Source of the DNA: Metridium senile
Taxonomy: Eukaryota > Cnidaria > Anthozoa > Actiniaria > Metridiidae
Assembly: GCA_949775045.1 (NCBI GenBank)
Contig: OX459105.1
Location: 7,743,240-7,807,239 of the forward strand
DNA length: 64,000 nucleotides
Reading direction: 5' to 3'
How positions within the stretch are numbered: position 1 is the stretch's first letter; the number at the start of each line of letters is the position of its first letter. Under the pieces are notes generated by a model, which had not been told where the DNA came from, ran no database searches, and saw only the letters and a program-made list of their open reading frames with translations. Shown here piece after piece: positions 1 to 11,130 of the stretch. Position numbers and translations under genes: made by a program.

Positions 1-6
1 TATATC

Positions 7-575
7 TTACTTGTGTTTGTCAACGCGATTTTCCTCGTACATAACAGTATAGCGCTTGTTTTTCCGCGTTTTCAATCCGATGGCGGCTATCTGGAGTACC
101 CACTCATCTAGACAGCCAGATGAGAAGCCAGGGTGATCTGTTATACATGCTGGCGGTTCTTCGACGAGCTCTGCTAGCCTTTCTTGACACCGATCGATGT
201 CGCAACAACAAAAGCATTCCTCCGGCTTTGTTATCAACTCCAAAGAGCAGTGTGTACACTTGCACCTGTGAAACAGTAAAATTGCTGTAAATAATTATCA
301 AAAAAAATACACAAAACCATTCATTTTAAGGTAAGAAATCGATGGTAAGTATTATAAACATACCACGAATGAACGTCTTGCTCTTCATAACGTCTCTTTA
401 GCATCGCTTCTTCCTCTTCTTCGGCGGCTAAAGTTTGTCTATATAACTCGTTCTCCTCTTCAGTAGCGATCGGCTCTATGTCCTCATCGTCCTGAGAGAG
501 AATGTTTTCACCTGGGTTCATAGTAACGCTTTCTGAATCGCTCGAATAGTCAGTACTTTCTGAATCAGAAGCCAT
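7..575 (-). CDS. P2X7-like C-terminal cysteine-domain protein, two exons
   Basis: Exon 1 is 575-364 and exon 2 is 265-7; the intron 266-363 has a GTATGT donor and a TTTCACAG acceptor. Splicing completes a Trp codon and gives a 156-residue protein. Residues 1-70 are acidic and Ser/Glu-rich (MASDSES, a run of five Glu), predicted disordered. From residue 71 comes W-C-K-C-x2-C, then E-C-F-C-C-C, then ITDHPGF and CLDEWVL. These are the hallmarks of the zinc-binding cytoplasmic domain of P2X7 receptors, which in cnidarians and other invertebrates also occurs in stand-alone proteins without the channel. No membrane segment is seen, so it is not a channel. The ATG at 575 has A at -3 and G at +4. The TAA overlaps a GTAAGA that could be a donor, so a further exon outside the window is possible. 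It may lie within an intron of the FZR1 gene upstream on the same strand. Confidence 0.8.
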
Positions 576-835
576 GTTGTATGCCAAGTCTATCAAGTAA
601 CTGACATCACGCGCAGACCGCTGTACAAAAAAATGCGGGCCAAGTAGGCGACAGTCCAGCGATGGCGAATAGGTGTTCAAAGTAGGTTTAATGACAATTT
701 TTGTTAGGTAAATGCATTAAAACACCATTTTTTTTGGCAAAATAAGAAGGAATTACTTATTTTTCATCATTTAAAGCTAAAAAGGTTATGTTAAATTGCA
801 GTTCACTTTCGTAGTATTCTTGTGCTAGTCCCCCT

Positions 836-1371
836 TTAAATAAATGCCAATTTTTTGTCTTGAAGACGCTCTTTTAGTTCTTTTTTTTCTACTTGATACA
901 CATCAAATAAATAGTAGTCCCTTAACTGTGAAGCTTTTGGTATTGAACCACCATTTGATACTTTATTCTTTAAAAATTCTCTCATGTATGGGCTGTCAAT
1001 TGAGAGGAATGTTTGAGAGGATTTATTGAGAGGAATGTTAGACGCGGTAAATACTTAAACTTGGCAGAAACAAATCTTCTCCTCTTGAGCCTTTGAGTGA
1101 AATTCCAAAGTCGTTTTCAATGTCTGAGCTGTTTCGAGGGTGTTGTATTAACTTTTGAAGCAAGATTCTTCTTGTGCTGTGAAGACTCGAGATGTCTATC
1201 CAAAATAAATTTTCGTAGATGATCGATAACCACATTGCAGGTTGAGCAGAAAAGGAAATTATCATCTGCATGGAATGTTCCTTTTGGGTACTGACGCACC
1301 CGGTTTTTCGTACTAACATTTGTGGGCAAATGTGCAATGTTTAGTTGTTTTTTGACTGTGAAATTAACCAT
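836..1371 (-). pseudogene. CGGBP1/hAT-transposase-like zinc-finger relic
   Basis: From ATG 1371 the frame encodes a BED-like/C2H2 finger (LFCSTCNVVIDHLRK...DRHL...H) resembling CGGBP1, a DNA-binding protein derived from hAT transposases. The frame is lost near 1140; similarity continues in another frame (ETAQTLKTTLEFHSKAQ), meets a TAA, and resumes as SPYMREFLKNK and QLRDYYLFDVY, which match the start of the hAT-type core. It ends with LAFI and a stop at 836. A short local duplication (GAGAGGAATGTT, about 1004-1040) adds to the damage. The catalytic region is absent. Best read as a 5' fragment of a hAT-related gene, now broken. Confidence 0.7.
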
Positions 1372-1855
1372 GAATTTCTCAAATTAAAACTACAAATTTC
1401 ACACAAAAAAATCCAAGGAAACTTCCCGCTCTTTAAAGAAGAAACACCTTTTCTATAGATGACTATCATTGGTCGAAAGTTAGCCAATCAAAGACCTTCT
1501 TAAATAAAAACATAGTAGACTTTGGAGGAACGCCTAGAGCATTTTATCTATCAAACGTATTTTGAACGTTGAAATGAGCTGTAAAAGCACGTAAATCTCC
1601 CAGGAAACGGTAGAAATGTAATGTTTGAAATGTTTTTTTTTTTAGTAAAGAAGAATGATTTTAATATTGATTTTGTGTATTTTTGAGCAAATAGTGCGAA
1701 AATTGATGAATAGTGCGAAAAAATATGAAAAAGTGCAATTCGGTGCGATTTTAGGTAAAAAGTGTGAAATCGCACAGCCGCACTTTGTCAGAGTCTCTGT
1801 AAATATAATGCTTTTCTTTGAATTGTAAATTACAAATACTAGCAAGAAAATGACA
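1372..1855. other. AT-rich intergenic/intronic DNA
   Basis: No exon, RNA gene or repeat boundary was recognised. The open frames here are AT-rich chance frames. Confidence 0.5.
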
Positions 1856-1992
1856 AAAAATACAGAATTTTGATGTTTTGTGAATGAATTTTGACTTGAA
1901 GAGCGCGCGCTACTGACTCCATCACACGATTATTCAGTTTGATCGATTGAGAAAGCCAGATTTTTAAACTTTCAGCTTAGAACTTTTCTTAA

Positions 1993-3182
1993 GGTTACTG
2001 TAACCCTTCGCGGGGTCAAACTGGGTCTCTCAGTTTAAAAAATCACTGGCGCATCGAATTATTTTGTTTCCTCACATATTATAACCATAGAATACGAATA
2101 TGTAGTTTTTGTAGTCACAATATTTATATCTAATGAGTTTGAGTACTCTGAACTCAAAAGTTGATATCTCCGATTGACTGTGTTTAAAAGAGTAACACAT
2201 AGCCGTTTATCAGATCGTATGAGCGTTTATTGATATTTTATTTGGTTCAAAAGTATATTGAAATGATGTATAATATGTGGGGATAATATCTAATCCGAAG
2301 CACTAGTGATTTTTGTGGTTACTCTATCTATAAGATAGGTAACCACTATGTCATCGTGCGGTGTAAGTCCGAGTGTAACCTTTTTCACGGAACCAATGAA
2401 TATAAATCCAAAAACTTGGCGTGACGTCACAAGTTTACTACGATAGCACAACCGGTTAACACCACCTGGGTTAACGCGATACACTGGAAGGGTTAAGAGT
2501 TCGAATCCAACTGACATCACTACTTTTTTTTTCCTTTTTCTTTTCTCTCTTTTTTTCTCCTTTTTTGTTGTTGCTTTGATAGTTTTTGATACTTATTTAT
2601 TCGTTTCCGATAGAGAAACTTTTTTTTTTAACAACCCGGGTCTACCATTTATTCTATTTCAAGAAAAAGATTACTATGTTTCAGTTTCATCTTCACTTGA
2701 ATTGTCATCATTTGTTTGTGACCGTGAAGTTTTGATATCATTATCAATACTTTCATTTTCATTTTGAATTTGTTTGTCAGTGACCACTCAACCAAAATAT
2801 CGATAATAGACCAGTTAAACTAGAAACTTACTTTACTCCGACGAAGGGCTAAAGCTCGAAACGTCAGTAAAGTTAAGTCAACAATTTTTACGATGTTACA
2901 CATTTCATTATATTACTGGCTCTATCATTTATACCAAACACCGACGCAGCCTATACTAGTTTACTCGCTAGTTTCCATTTAATCTAATTTTAAAGTAGGT
3001 CTATAATTATTTTTCTATTTTTTTAACTTCTACTCTAAATTCAAAAGCCACTCGAATAGCATTGCAGCATTTCACTGCAGAAACGTTTAACTTAACAAGT
3101 GAGAGTAACCACATGAGCTTCTTGAGCTCCTTTAATTTTAACTGAGAGATCCAGTTTGACCCCGCGAAGGGTTACAGTAACC
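1993..3182. mobile_element. TTAA-flanked non-autonomous DNA transposon (1190 bp)
   Basis: Terminal inverted repeats begin GGTTACTGTAACCCTTCGCG and extend about 45 bp; TTAA is duplicated at 1989-1992 and 3183-3186. The first 13 bp are themselves palindromic. The empty site is present in family A at about 30870 and 31470. There is no transposase frame. TTAA targets are used by the piggyBac and Kolobok superfamilies. The GG start fits the TTAA(A)GG junction described for T2/Kolobok-type MITEs better than the usual CCC start of piggyBac (inference). Confidence 0.85.
2830..2982 (+). mobile_element. Penelope-like fragment with hammerhead-type motif
   Basis: An ACTTTACT/AGTAAAGT stem (2830-2837 and 2866-2873) encloses CCGACGAAGGGC...GCTCGAAACGTC. 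This is the layout of minimal type I hammerheads of Penelope-like elements (CUGANGA, short stem II, GAAAC, GUC), but the second core base is C rather than U. It is followed at 2935-2982 by a conserved block, CAAACACCGACGCAGCC...CTCGCTAGTTTCC, that recurs at 14171 and 21131. It lies inside the TTAA element 1993-3182. Confidence 0.55.
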
Positions 3183-3623
3183 TTAATTCCTCCGTCTTTC
3201 TATTAAAATGTATAGTAGTTTTAACACTAAAAGCATGCTCTTTTCAGCTGTTAAAATTAAAGTATTGAGGGAGAAAATGGCAAAAATAGTGGAGAATTTT
3301 GGTGCGTTTTGAATACATTTTGACTTGCCGTCACACCTTATTGAGTACGCGCACAGTATTTTCACTTTCGATTATGTCATTTTGTCAAAATAAAATGAAT
3401 TGAAATGTTATTTTTCTTTCATAATATGGCAAAGTTTGACCAATAAGTCATTGGATACTAAAAACAATTAATCCGACGGGCGTCAGGTCTAATTGTTAAA
3501 TATGCAAGTGTGGTTCAATAAATTGTTTAATTGGCACATTTTGCACAAACATCACTGGTCAAGAACAGAGTAGTGTGCTAATTGTTTGTATTTATGTGTC
3601 TTGTGTAAGAATATATTGAATAC

Positions 3624-6600
3624 CTTTTGAGTCATTCCCATTCTCCCTAGCACTGCTCTTGATAGCAGGATCACTATTTTCCTGTACCAAGTTTTGCCTT
3701 CCATGCCATATTGTAGCAACACGACTAGGGATGAACCTAAATAATCATTATTCAAAGAATTACAATACTTCATATAGACAAGGTTTTTTTAAATAGTACA
3801 TAATAGATAGCATGTTATGTGGAATATATTAAATACTACTGACCTATCACCATATCTGTCTTTCATAGGAGAAATACAAGGAATGTGTCTTCCACACAGA
3901 GGCTAAAAAAAAATTAATTAATTAATTAATTGCTGTAGATGTACAGGGATTCTGGCATTATGCGGAGGAAAAATCAAAATTATGCGGAATTTTTTCGGAA
4001 GATTATGCGGAAGAAACGATAAATTATGCGGAAAATTATGCGGGATGACGTAATCGCTTAAAACTTAAAATAAAACTAATTCAATTACTTTAGCTCTCCT
4101 ATTTCGGTTCTTTTTTACACATAAATGTCATATCATTCGTTTTTTATCAATAATTCAAACTAATAACAACACTATAACCAAAAGAACTAACGATTTCCGT
4201 TAATTAAACGTTCCGCCATCTTGGAAAACCGCCATCTTGGAAAACCGCCATCTTGGAAAACCACAGGAAGCCCAATACTATAGAAATAAAAACAAAATGG
4301 CGTCGCTTCGACGGCTGGTTTGTAAGCCGTGAAAATGAACAATTTGTACTTCGTTCGACTGTAACAAAACGGCAAAAAAAACTATTCAAGCAAGCAAGGG
4401 AGATAACTAATATATATCTATTGTTTTATCTATTTAATTTGTTTCATTGGTGCATTTTTGGTGCTTTTATCTATTTTTTTTTTTTTGGCAAATTATGCGG
4501 GATTATGCGGAAAGTAGTCAATTATGCGGGTCCGCACCTCCGCATAATGCCAGAATCCCTGGATGTAGCATAACAATTATATATATTAGAAATGTTGGTT
4601 TTCGTTCTTAAAAAAGACAAAAATCATTAAATAATTTAAGGTTACTGTGAACCTTCGCGGGTACGTTTCGTTAAAAATTTATTTTCGCGTCGCGTTAAAT
4701 AATATTTTATGACATTATACATCATTTTAAAGCTTAATAAACAAAGAATACGTCTATGCAGTTTTTTTCTGTAAAAAATTAATTTGTAGTGCGTGAGAAA
4801 GACTCTAAGTGAAATCGGGTGTCTTTGTTTAAAAGGATAACCTGGAAAAACTATCTGTCTTTTGCTGAATTTTAATGCATAATGTTTGTCAGCATATATT
4901 GATCTCTGAGACCGTGTGAGCGTTTCTTAATATTTTACTTAGTTTATAAGTTATTTAGAGCTATTAAAGTAACGAAACGTAAATATTCAATGTTTAGTTA
5001 ATATTCGACTTCATAAATAAAAAAACATGCTATCAATCGATAAACGCTCACACGGTTTTAATTTTGATGAGTTGAGTAGTGTTTGCGCTAATTTCGAAGA
5101 TTTTCGGATCGTAATATTTTGCAGGTTATCCTTTTAAAGTTGACTAGTATGCGCAAAATTAAAAGCTAGAAATTGAGCTTTGAAAGTTTTGTAAACATTG
5201 ACACCCACTTCATCTATCTGTCAGCGAGGTCACTTAAAGGTCACAAATCAACCAGTAGAGATCGTGGTTTCCTGTTTTGTTTTGGACGTTTTTATAAATC
5301 AGATAACAAACGCTCATAAAATACTTTTTAGAGCACAAAGCGGTAAACATGGCGAACAAAAATAAGATTAAATCAAATAGTAAAGCAAGTAAATCAAGAA
5401 ACATCTAAAATTATGAAGAAATTTAGAAAAGTAACGCAACATGATATCTCATAAACGAACCAAGCAATTATAGGATTATAGGATTATAATGTCACTTTTC
5501 AAGTAAATTTGTTTTCCATAAAAACCAATTTATTTTAATATCTCTGGAAGTATGTAACATTATGATTTTTTTGTTTCAATAATCAAAAGTTTATGTTATA
5601 AATGTTATAATCTTTAAATAAAAAAAAATCAGCCAAATTTTTGGCTTAAAGGTTCACAGTAACCTTAAATTAAAGCTTCAGCTCAAATTATATTGATAAA
5701 ATTTAAAAAAAGATTAATTTGTTGTGATAAAAGAATATATGCATGTTATCAAAAGTTCAGTACTAAGAGTACTAGTTTTATCATTGAAAACAAATCGCTT
5801 TTGTATGCATACCGGTTAACTAAGTTGTTTAGTAGCTAAATATTACAAATGTTGTTCTATATACCAACAAATAGACGAACTCCATAACTCAGCAATTGCC
5901 CATACCAAAATATTTAATATGGATTTAATATGGATTATATGGGCCATATATGGATATTATATGGAGCAGTGCAGCCATATAATGGCCATATATGGATGCA
6001 CTTTGAACAGATTTTACCATATTTTCCCCATATATGGTATTTATATGGCCTAATATGGCTTTTATATGGTTCAAAATGACATATATGGGCCATATATGGC
6101 AAATAACAAGATAATATGGATGTTATATGGTACATACATGACCATATAAAATCCATATTTTTCATGCGTATAATTTAATATGGATATTATATGGTACATA
6201 CACGATCATATAATTTAATATGGATTTTATATGCACACAAGAAAATATGGATTTTATATGCACACAAGAAAATATGGATATTATATGGTACATTAAAATT
6301 TTGAGCAATAAAAGAAAAACACCATATAATATCCATATAATATGTACTTGTTCAAGTATAAAGTTGATGATATGGCTATGCAGGCTATTATATGGCCCTA
6401 TTTAAGTGAAAAATTTTTACAATATAAATTAAAGCCTATAAAAAATCCACATATCAAATTATTGTTGACCCGACTTTAGTAAGAGACATTTTGATTATCA
6501 CTCCAATCAACAATCAGGCCAAGGCTGCTTTTAAGTGCAAGAGCCATTAAAAATTATGTTAATTGTTATAAAAAGTATGAATATGTTGTTATAAAAAATA

Positions 6601-9600
6601 TTGTTATGCACACTTTAATTGCAGGTATATATAATTAACTGTGATTTTTTTCAAATTTCAGAAAATTTCAAAGCGATAGATAATTCATTTTGAATATCAG
6701 ACATGCAGTCATGTCAAATGCAATACTTTATATAATCAGGGATTCTGGCATCATGCGGAGGTGCGGACCGCATAATTGACTACTTTCCGCATAATCCTGC
6801 ATAATTTGCCACAAAAAAAAAAAAATAGATAAAAGCACCAAAAATGCACCAATGAAACAAATTAAATAGATAAAACAATAGATATATATTAGTTATCTCC
6901 CTTGCTTGCTTGAATAGTTTTTTGCCGTTTTGTTACAGTCGTACGAACTACAAATTGTTCATTTTCACGGCTTACAAACCAGCCGTCGAAGCGACGCCAT
7001 TTTGTTTTTATTTCTATAGTATTGGGCTTCCTGTATCTCGGCCCAGGCCCCATGCTGTTTGGCGGTTTTCCAAGATGGCGGTTTTCCAAGAAATCGTTAG
7101 TTCTTTTGGTTATAGTGTTGTTATTAGTTTGAATTATTGATAAAAAACGAATGATATGACATTTATGTGTAAAAAAAGAACCAAAATAGTAGAGCTAAAG
7201 TAAGTGTAATTAGTTTTGTTTTAAGTTTTAAGCGATTACGTCATCCCGCATAATTTTCCGCATAATTTATCGTTTCTTCCGCATAATCTTCCGAAAAAAT
7301 TCCGCATAATTTTGATTTTTCCTCCGCATAATGCCAGAATCCCTGTATAATATAAAACCTAGCTGTAGCAAATAGAACTGGTGCTTCTATTAATTTCTGT
7401 ATTGAAGTAAAAATACATATATGCCATCTTCATGTATTAAATCGGAATTGTTGCAAAAAATAAACCATATTCACATTTATACTACTAACATTAAAAAAGG
7501 AATTTGGTTACTTTCGGATCAGCAACCAGATCTAGATTAAAAAAGATATAAAGCTTAAACTTTATTTTGTCTGTTTTTCAATACACCACTGTGCAATAAT
7601 TGGGCTACCTGTGTTATTGATACCCAAATAAGGAAAACAAAAAGAGCGGGGAAAACCTCCCACGGTGGCCAAAAAGACACCTGAAATCGACAAGGTTTGA
7701 CTAACTTTTCCACTTCAACTTCAAAATTCTTGAAACCTCGCCAAAATACACAGGTCAATGTTCTTAACAACTTGTTCTTTTTATTTTTTCTGATTTTTAA
7801 TTTTTTGGCGGGAAAATGACGTCATAAGTTTGGCGCCAAAAATTACAAGTTTGTTCTATGACCAAAATGACCACATCAATCGAAAGATCTTTATGAAAGG
7901 ATCTACAAAGTGAAGAGAACAAATAATTTGAGCTATAAAATCAAAAGATATGAATTTTTAAATACTTCGATTTCGGCCATTTTGTTCTATTTTTAGTAAC
8001 AAAATGGCCGAAATGCAAGTTTTCAAAAATTCATATCTTTTGATTTTACTTTTGTACTGTCTGTCTTCTGTTGCTCCTAGGCAGTACAGAAGCAAAGGAC
8101 TACTTCATATTGAAGATGAAGCTGATGAATTTTTTTTGAACATGTCAAAAACTTGACTTAGGGGACCCGGGAGCTGTTTGGTGTCCAAGGTACTAGTCGA
8201 ACGGATGTTTTCGGTGGTTTTCGTTCGAACTTTTCGTGTTTGTCGAATCCTTACTCCGGCTAACCATAACCGATTTTGACTCAACCTACAAATATATTTA
8301 GGAAATTTATCAGTCTTTCTCATTATGTGGTTCGAATTAGTGTAGAGTTTCATTTAGCACTCGAATTTAGGTGAGAAGTAAGATCGATCGGCTCGGCTCG
8401 ATTTGTTTCCACCCTTGTCTTCTTCTTTGTCTTTCTGGGGTATTTTCGTCAAAATCGCTCTAATTGAGCTAAAACTCGGTCACAGACTAGAAAACAATTA
8501 TACACAACTATCTACGTAAAAAAAGTTTGTATTATTGTATATTTGAGGCACAGCGAAAGGATATCTCTCGACTCCATACATTTACTGTAAAAGATCACAA
8601 GTGATGAGCTTGGGCTCCCTGTGGGTAGTTCAGGACTCATGGATTCCTTCGACAAAATTTTTTTAAACTTTTTCCACATAAAATATGACATAGCTACCTA
8701 TGTCATATCAAAACTCAAACCTGAAATAAAAAACTGAAATAAAAAACGTTTTAGAACTGTGAGGGGTGGTGTAAGGCACTTTTTTTGCCTATATAATCTC
8801 AGTGGTTCCAAAATATGCTCACTAAATTTGTTAGAAATAAAATTACTACAATAACCAGCAATATCTTTTCTCAAATATTCAACAGATTCTCACAAAATAG
8901 GTCTTTTACTATTGTTTTCATATTTTCTAGCCTCTGAAAAGCCAAAGATTTGGCTATTTAATGAACCATTCAAAGTATTACCAGAGTCATTTTTTGTGGT
9001 CATGATCCTACAAAAGTCAAAATTACTATGAAATGCTGTCGAAAACTATATAATTGTTTTTTAAGATTCAAAAAGATTATCATATGAGCAATGTGAAAAG
9101 CGAAAAAAATGTTGGGGTCACCATGCATGCTAATAGGCGAGTTATAAGCAACCAAATCCATTTTTCTTGTAAAGGGCAAAACCCTTGAATTTTGCACAGG
9201 TCACTATACTTTCTTTATGCTTAGTTGAAAAAACTTAATAAAATCTACTTTCTATAAAAGTTAATTTTTCTAACATACAAAAAATTCTATTTTCGTAGGA
9301 TTTTTTGTCCGACTTCATGTGAGTTTTGGAAGCACTGAAAGGACAAAATATGAAAGATCAAGTTATTTCTATGTCTTTTATTCAAAACCATCCATGTTGT
9401 ATTTTAGAATGATTCATTACCCGGCATTTGTGCTCGATATAGTATGAAAAAAAATATTTTCTTATGAGTTGTAATTTTTTTCATATCACTTCCGTTTTGC
9501 ATGTTTTTCTTCAAAATCTCGCGCATAGGCATCCATTAAATGCTGATTATCTTGAAAACAAGCTCAGGACACCCAATGCCTCCACCGTTCAGCAAAACCT

Positions 9601-10107
9601 TTGAGACACCCATCTAAGGTCATCCCTGATTGGTGTTTGGGTAATTATTATCTATTAATTGTTTCATGGGCTCATCAGGTGCATCTTCCACCATAAATTT
9701 CATAAAACCATCCACCATCTTGTTTCTTTACTTGTGTGTGGTAAAAGCTTCAGAAGGCTATTGAGATCAGAGCCTGGAGCCAGTTGTACAAAGCCTAAAT
9801 AGAGCTAATCCACTGTATATATCAACTCTTATCCAGTGGACAATTTTATCCAGGCATCTTATAACTGGCCCCTAGTTGGTTTTGGAAGGCACAAGCAATA
9901 TATATCTGTATATAGCCATCCTTGGCTGCTTTACACTTGCCTCAATCTTAATATCTCATACATATATATTTATAAACAAATCCTCATCCAATAATAATTA
10001 TGGAGAATCTGAATATTAGGCATTATAAAAAACGACCAATAACTTACCGATGCAATAGGAGACACTCCTGGACTCCTTAATAATCTTCTTTCGTATTCAG
10101 GGTCCAT
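3624..10107 (-). CDS. FZR1: Fizzy-related (Cdh1) APC/C activator, first three coding exons
   Basis: Exon 1 is 10107-10048 (MDPEYERRLL..., donor GTAAGT), exon 2 is 3902-3844 (acceptor TTTTTTAG, donor GTCAGT) and exon 3 is 3736-3624 (acceptor TTTAG, donor GTATTC). All phases agree and yield 77 residues. The start matches the MDQDYERRLLR opening of animal FZR1. The exon 2/3 junction makes YGDR|FIPSR, the C-box (DRFIPSR) by which Cdh1 binds the APC/C. The low-complexity stretch that follows (QENSDPAIKSS) fits the linker before the KEN/D-box-binding WD40 propeller. No WD40 exon was seen, so it should continue beyond coordinate 1, leaving the P2X7-like gene and the hAT relic inside an intron. Intron 1 (about 6.1 kb) is filled with transposons. 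Confidence 0.85.
3944..4561. mobile_element. CAGGG-ended DNA element, 6-bp target duplication (618 bp)
   Basis: The TIR is CAGGGATTCTGGCATTATGC with its inverse at 4542-4561, and GATGTA is duplicated at 3938-3943 and 4562-4567. Subterminal ATTATGCGG repeats cluster at both ends. Three tandem 16-bp CCGCCATCTTGGAAAA units lie at 4213-4260. A copy in opposite orientation lies at 6737-7345. The shared 106-residue open frame is probably fortuitous. The CAGGG start resembles hAT elements, which normally duplicate 8 bp. Confidence 0.85.
4640..5664. mobile_element. TTAA-flanked DNA transposon, GGTTACTGTGAACC family (1025 bp)
   Basis: The ends are inverted copies of GGTTACTGTGAACCTT, with TTAA on both sides (4636-4639 and 5665-5668). 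The interior is highly similar over its length, in inverse orientation, to 21538-22584. It has no coding capacity, so it must be mobilised in trans. It lies in FZR1 intron 1. Confidence 0.88.
5669..5919. other. AT-rich intronic DNA, nothing recognised
   Basis: No TIR, exon or tandem period was seen. Same statement for 6385-6730. Confidence 0.4.
5920..6380. repeat. Degenerate ATATGG/CCATAT-rich repeat
   Basis: Short interleaved units (ATATGGATTTTATATG, CCATATATGG, ATATTATATGG) run in both orientations, so the tract is strongly self-complementary. 6217-6290 contains a clearer tandem unit of about 32 bp (GGATTTTATATGCACACAAG). Four perfect CC(A/T)6GG boxes occur at 5944-5953, 5986-5995, 6028-6037 and 6090-6099. 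Confidence 0.7.
6737..7345. mobile_element. CAGGG-ended DNA element, second copy, inverted (609 bp)
   Basis: Same TIR and subterminal ATTATGCGG repeats as 3944-4561, in opposite orientation; TATAAT is duplicated at 6731-6736 and 7346-7351. The internal CCATCTT units number two here instead of three, and extra sequence (GGCCCAGGCCCC) interrupts the shared CACAGGAAGCCCAA motif. Confidence 0.85.
7352..9770. other. FZR1 intron 1, mostly unclassified repeat-like DNA
   Basis: A hairpin occupies 7937-8048: arms of about 49 nt (AAAATCAAAAGATATG... and its inverse) around CTATTTTTAGT. At about 9100 a GGGGTCACC block followed by TAATAGGCGAGTTATAAG matches 45640-45680. Two CACAGGNAGCCCAA motifs lie at about 7600 and 8607. 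No exon was recognised. Confidence 0.5.
9773..9873. mobile_element. Short foldback MITE-like element
   Basis: Imperfect inverted ends (GAGCCAGTTGTACAAAG and TTATAACTGGCCCC) enclose an inner TAATCCACTG/CAGTGGA pair. No clear target duplication was seen. It lies in FZR1 intron 1, about 175 bp from exon 1. Confidence 0.4.
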
Positions 10108-10890
10108 TTTCACTATATATAAAAAAAACTTTAGAACATTGCTGCTGTTATATCTAACGACGGCAAACAACGAGCTCAGTATTAACATGATTGGAATAGA
10201 TCTTAAAAAGAATAATTAAATGTGTAGATGTCGATCAGAGAAAGCAGAAAATTAATGATTCTGAAGATAGATGTAAAATGTAACATGTAGCTAAAATCAA
10301 GATTAATGGCATTAATTACTATAATAACTCGAACATTATCAAAACTCCTAAACAATAACCCACTTATACCAACTTAACAGACTAGTTCAGGTAAGAATGC
10401 TTCCAAACTAGGTTGATAACAAAATAAAATTTTCGTGTGAAATCAGTTTTTGTTGTTGTAACTTACCTCTATACAAATCGCTGTTTTAGTTCCAAAGTGA
10501 GCTTGACTTCGCAAATTTAAAATGTAAGCTTAACCAGGCAAGAGAATCGTCTGTTATTCACTTGAGACAAATTACACCAATCCTTTCTTGAGCAAGTGAA
10601 TAAAATTTCTAAAGTCTTCCACGAAATAACTGCTAACCAAATGTTACAAATGCTATATTGTCGTCATCAGCTTATTCCACGTGTATTCGTTCCCATTCAA
10701 GGTATTTATCGTCTAAGCAACCACAGTTATTAGGGCTGTTTTGTAAAGTATAACAGATCAGTAAAAGTGTGATATTTTAACGATGCACGTGTGGTATTTT
10801 GTTGTCCTTCAACTCTTTTTCAAATTCAACGGATGTTTTCGACGCCTCTACATCCGGGAAATGCGGGATAATGAAACTAACTAGAAAAAG
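10108..10890. other. FZR1 5' region, no TATA or CpG-rich promoter recognised
   Basis: Upstream (minus-strand sense) of the FZR1 ATG the DNA is AT-rich; the transcription start and any 5' UTR intron cannot be placed. The 63-residue plus-strand frame at 10799 is not supported. Confidence 0.35.
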
Positions 10891-11130
10891 ACTAGGCCCT
10901 AGTGACACACAGGCAGCCCAAGCAATTCACTTTTACAGTAGAGATCCAGGTAAAGATCTGAATGGGTACCTCGATGGTACCTCGATATAAACACTAAACA
11001 CTTATTTTTTTGTATAGGTAATCATATGGTTTCGAGTGCAATTTGGGAATAATTCGCACGTGTTTTTCAAAGAGTACAAATTGACGACATATTAATTTGA
11101 CAAAAGAGCTTATTTGACAACAAATTATTT

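Larger units (their letters stand above)
1856..3480. repeat. Foldback repeat family A, copy split by a TTAA transposon
   Basis: 1856-1988 plus 3187-3480 together match the copies at 30609-31186, 31275-31690 and 32612-33215. Shared blocks are TTGACTTGAAGAGCGCGCGC, CAATCGATC next to AGCTGAAAG, and an outer end related to GGATACT...TTGGTCAAACTTTGCC. The join across the insertion (CTTTTC-TTAA-TTCCTCCGTC) is intact in the other copies. No coding capacity was seen. Confidence 0.75.

Noticed and set aside
4253..4573. 106-residue frame shared by two elements (MENHRKPNTIEIKTKW...)
   Set aside because: Conserved only because both CAGGG elements are copies; no homology recognised and the second copy is truncated.
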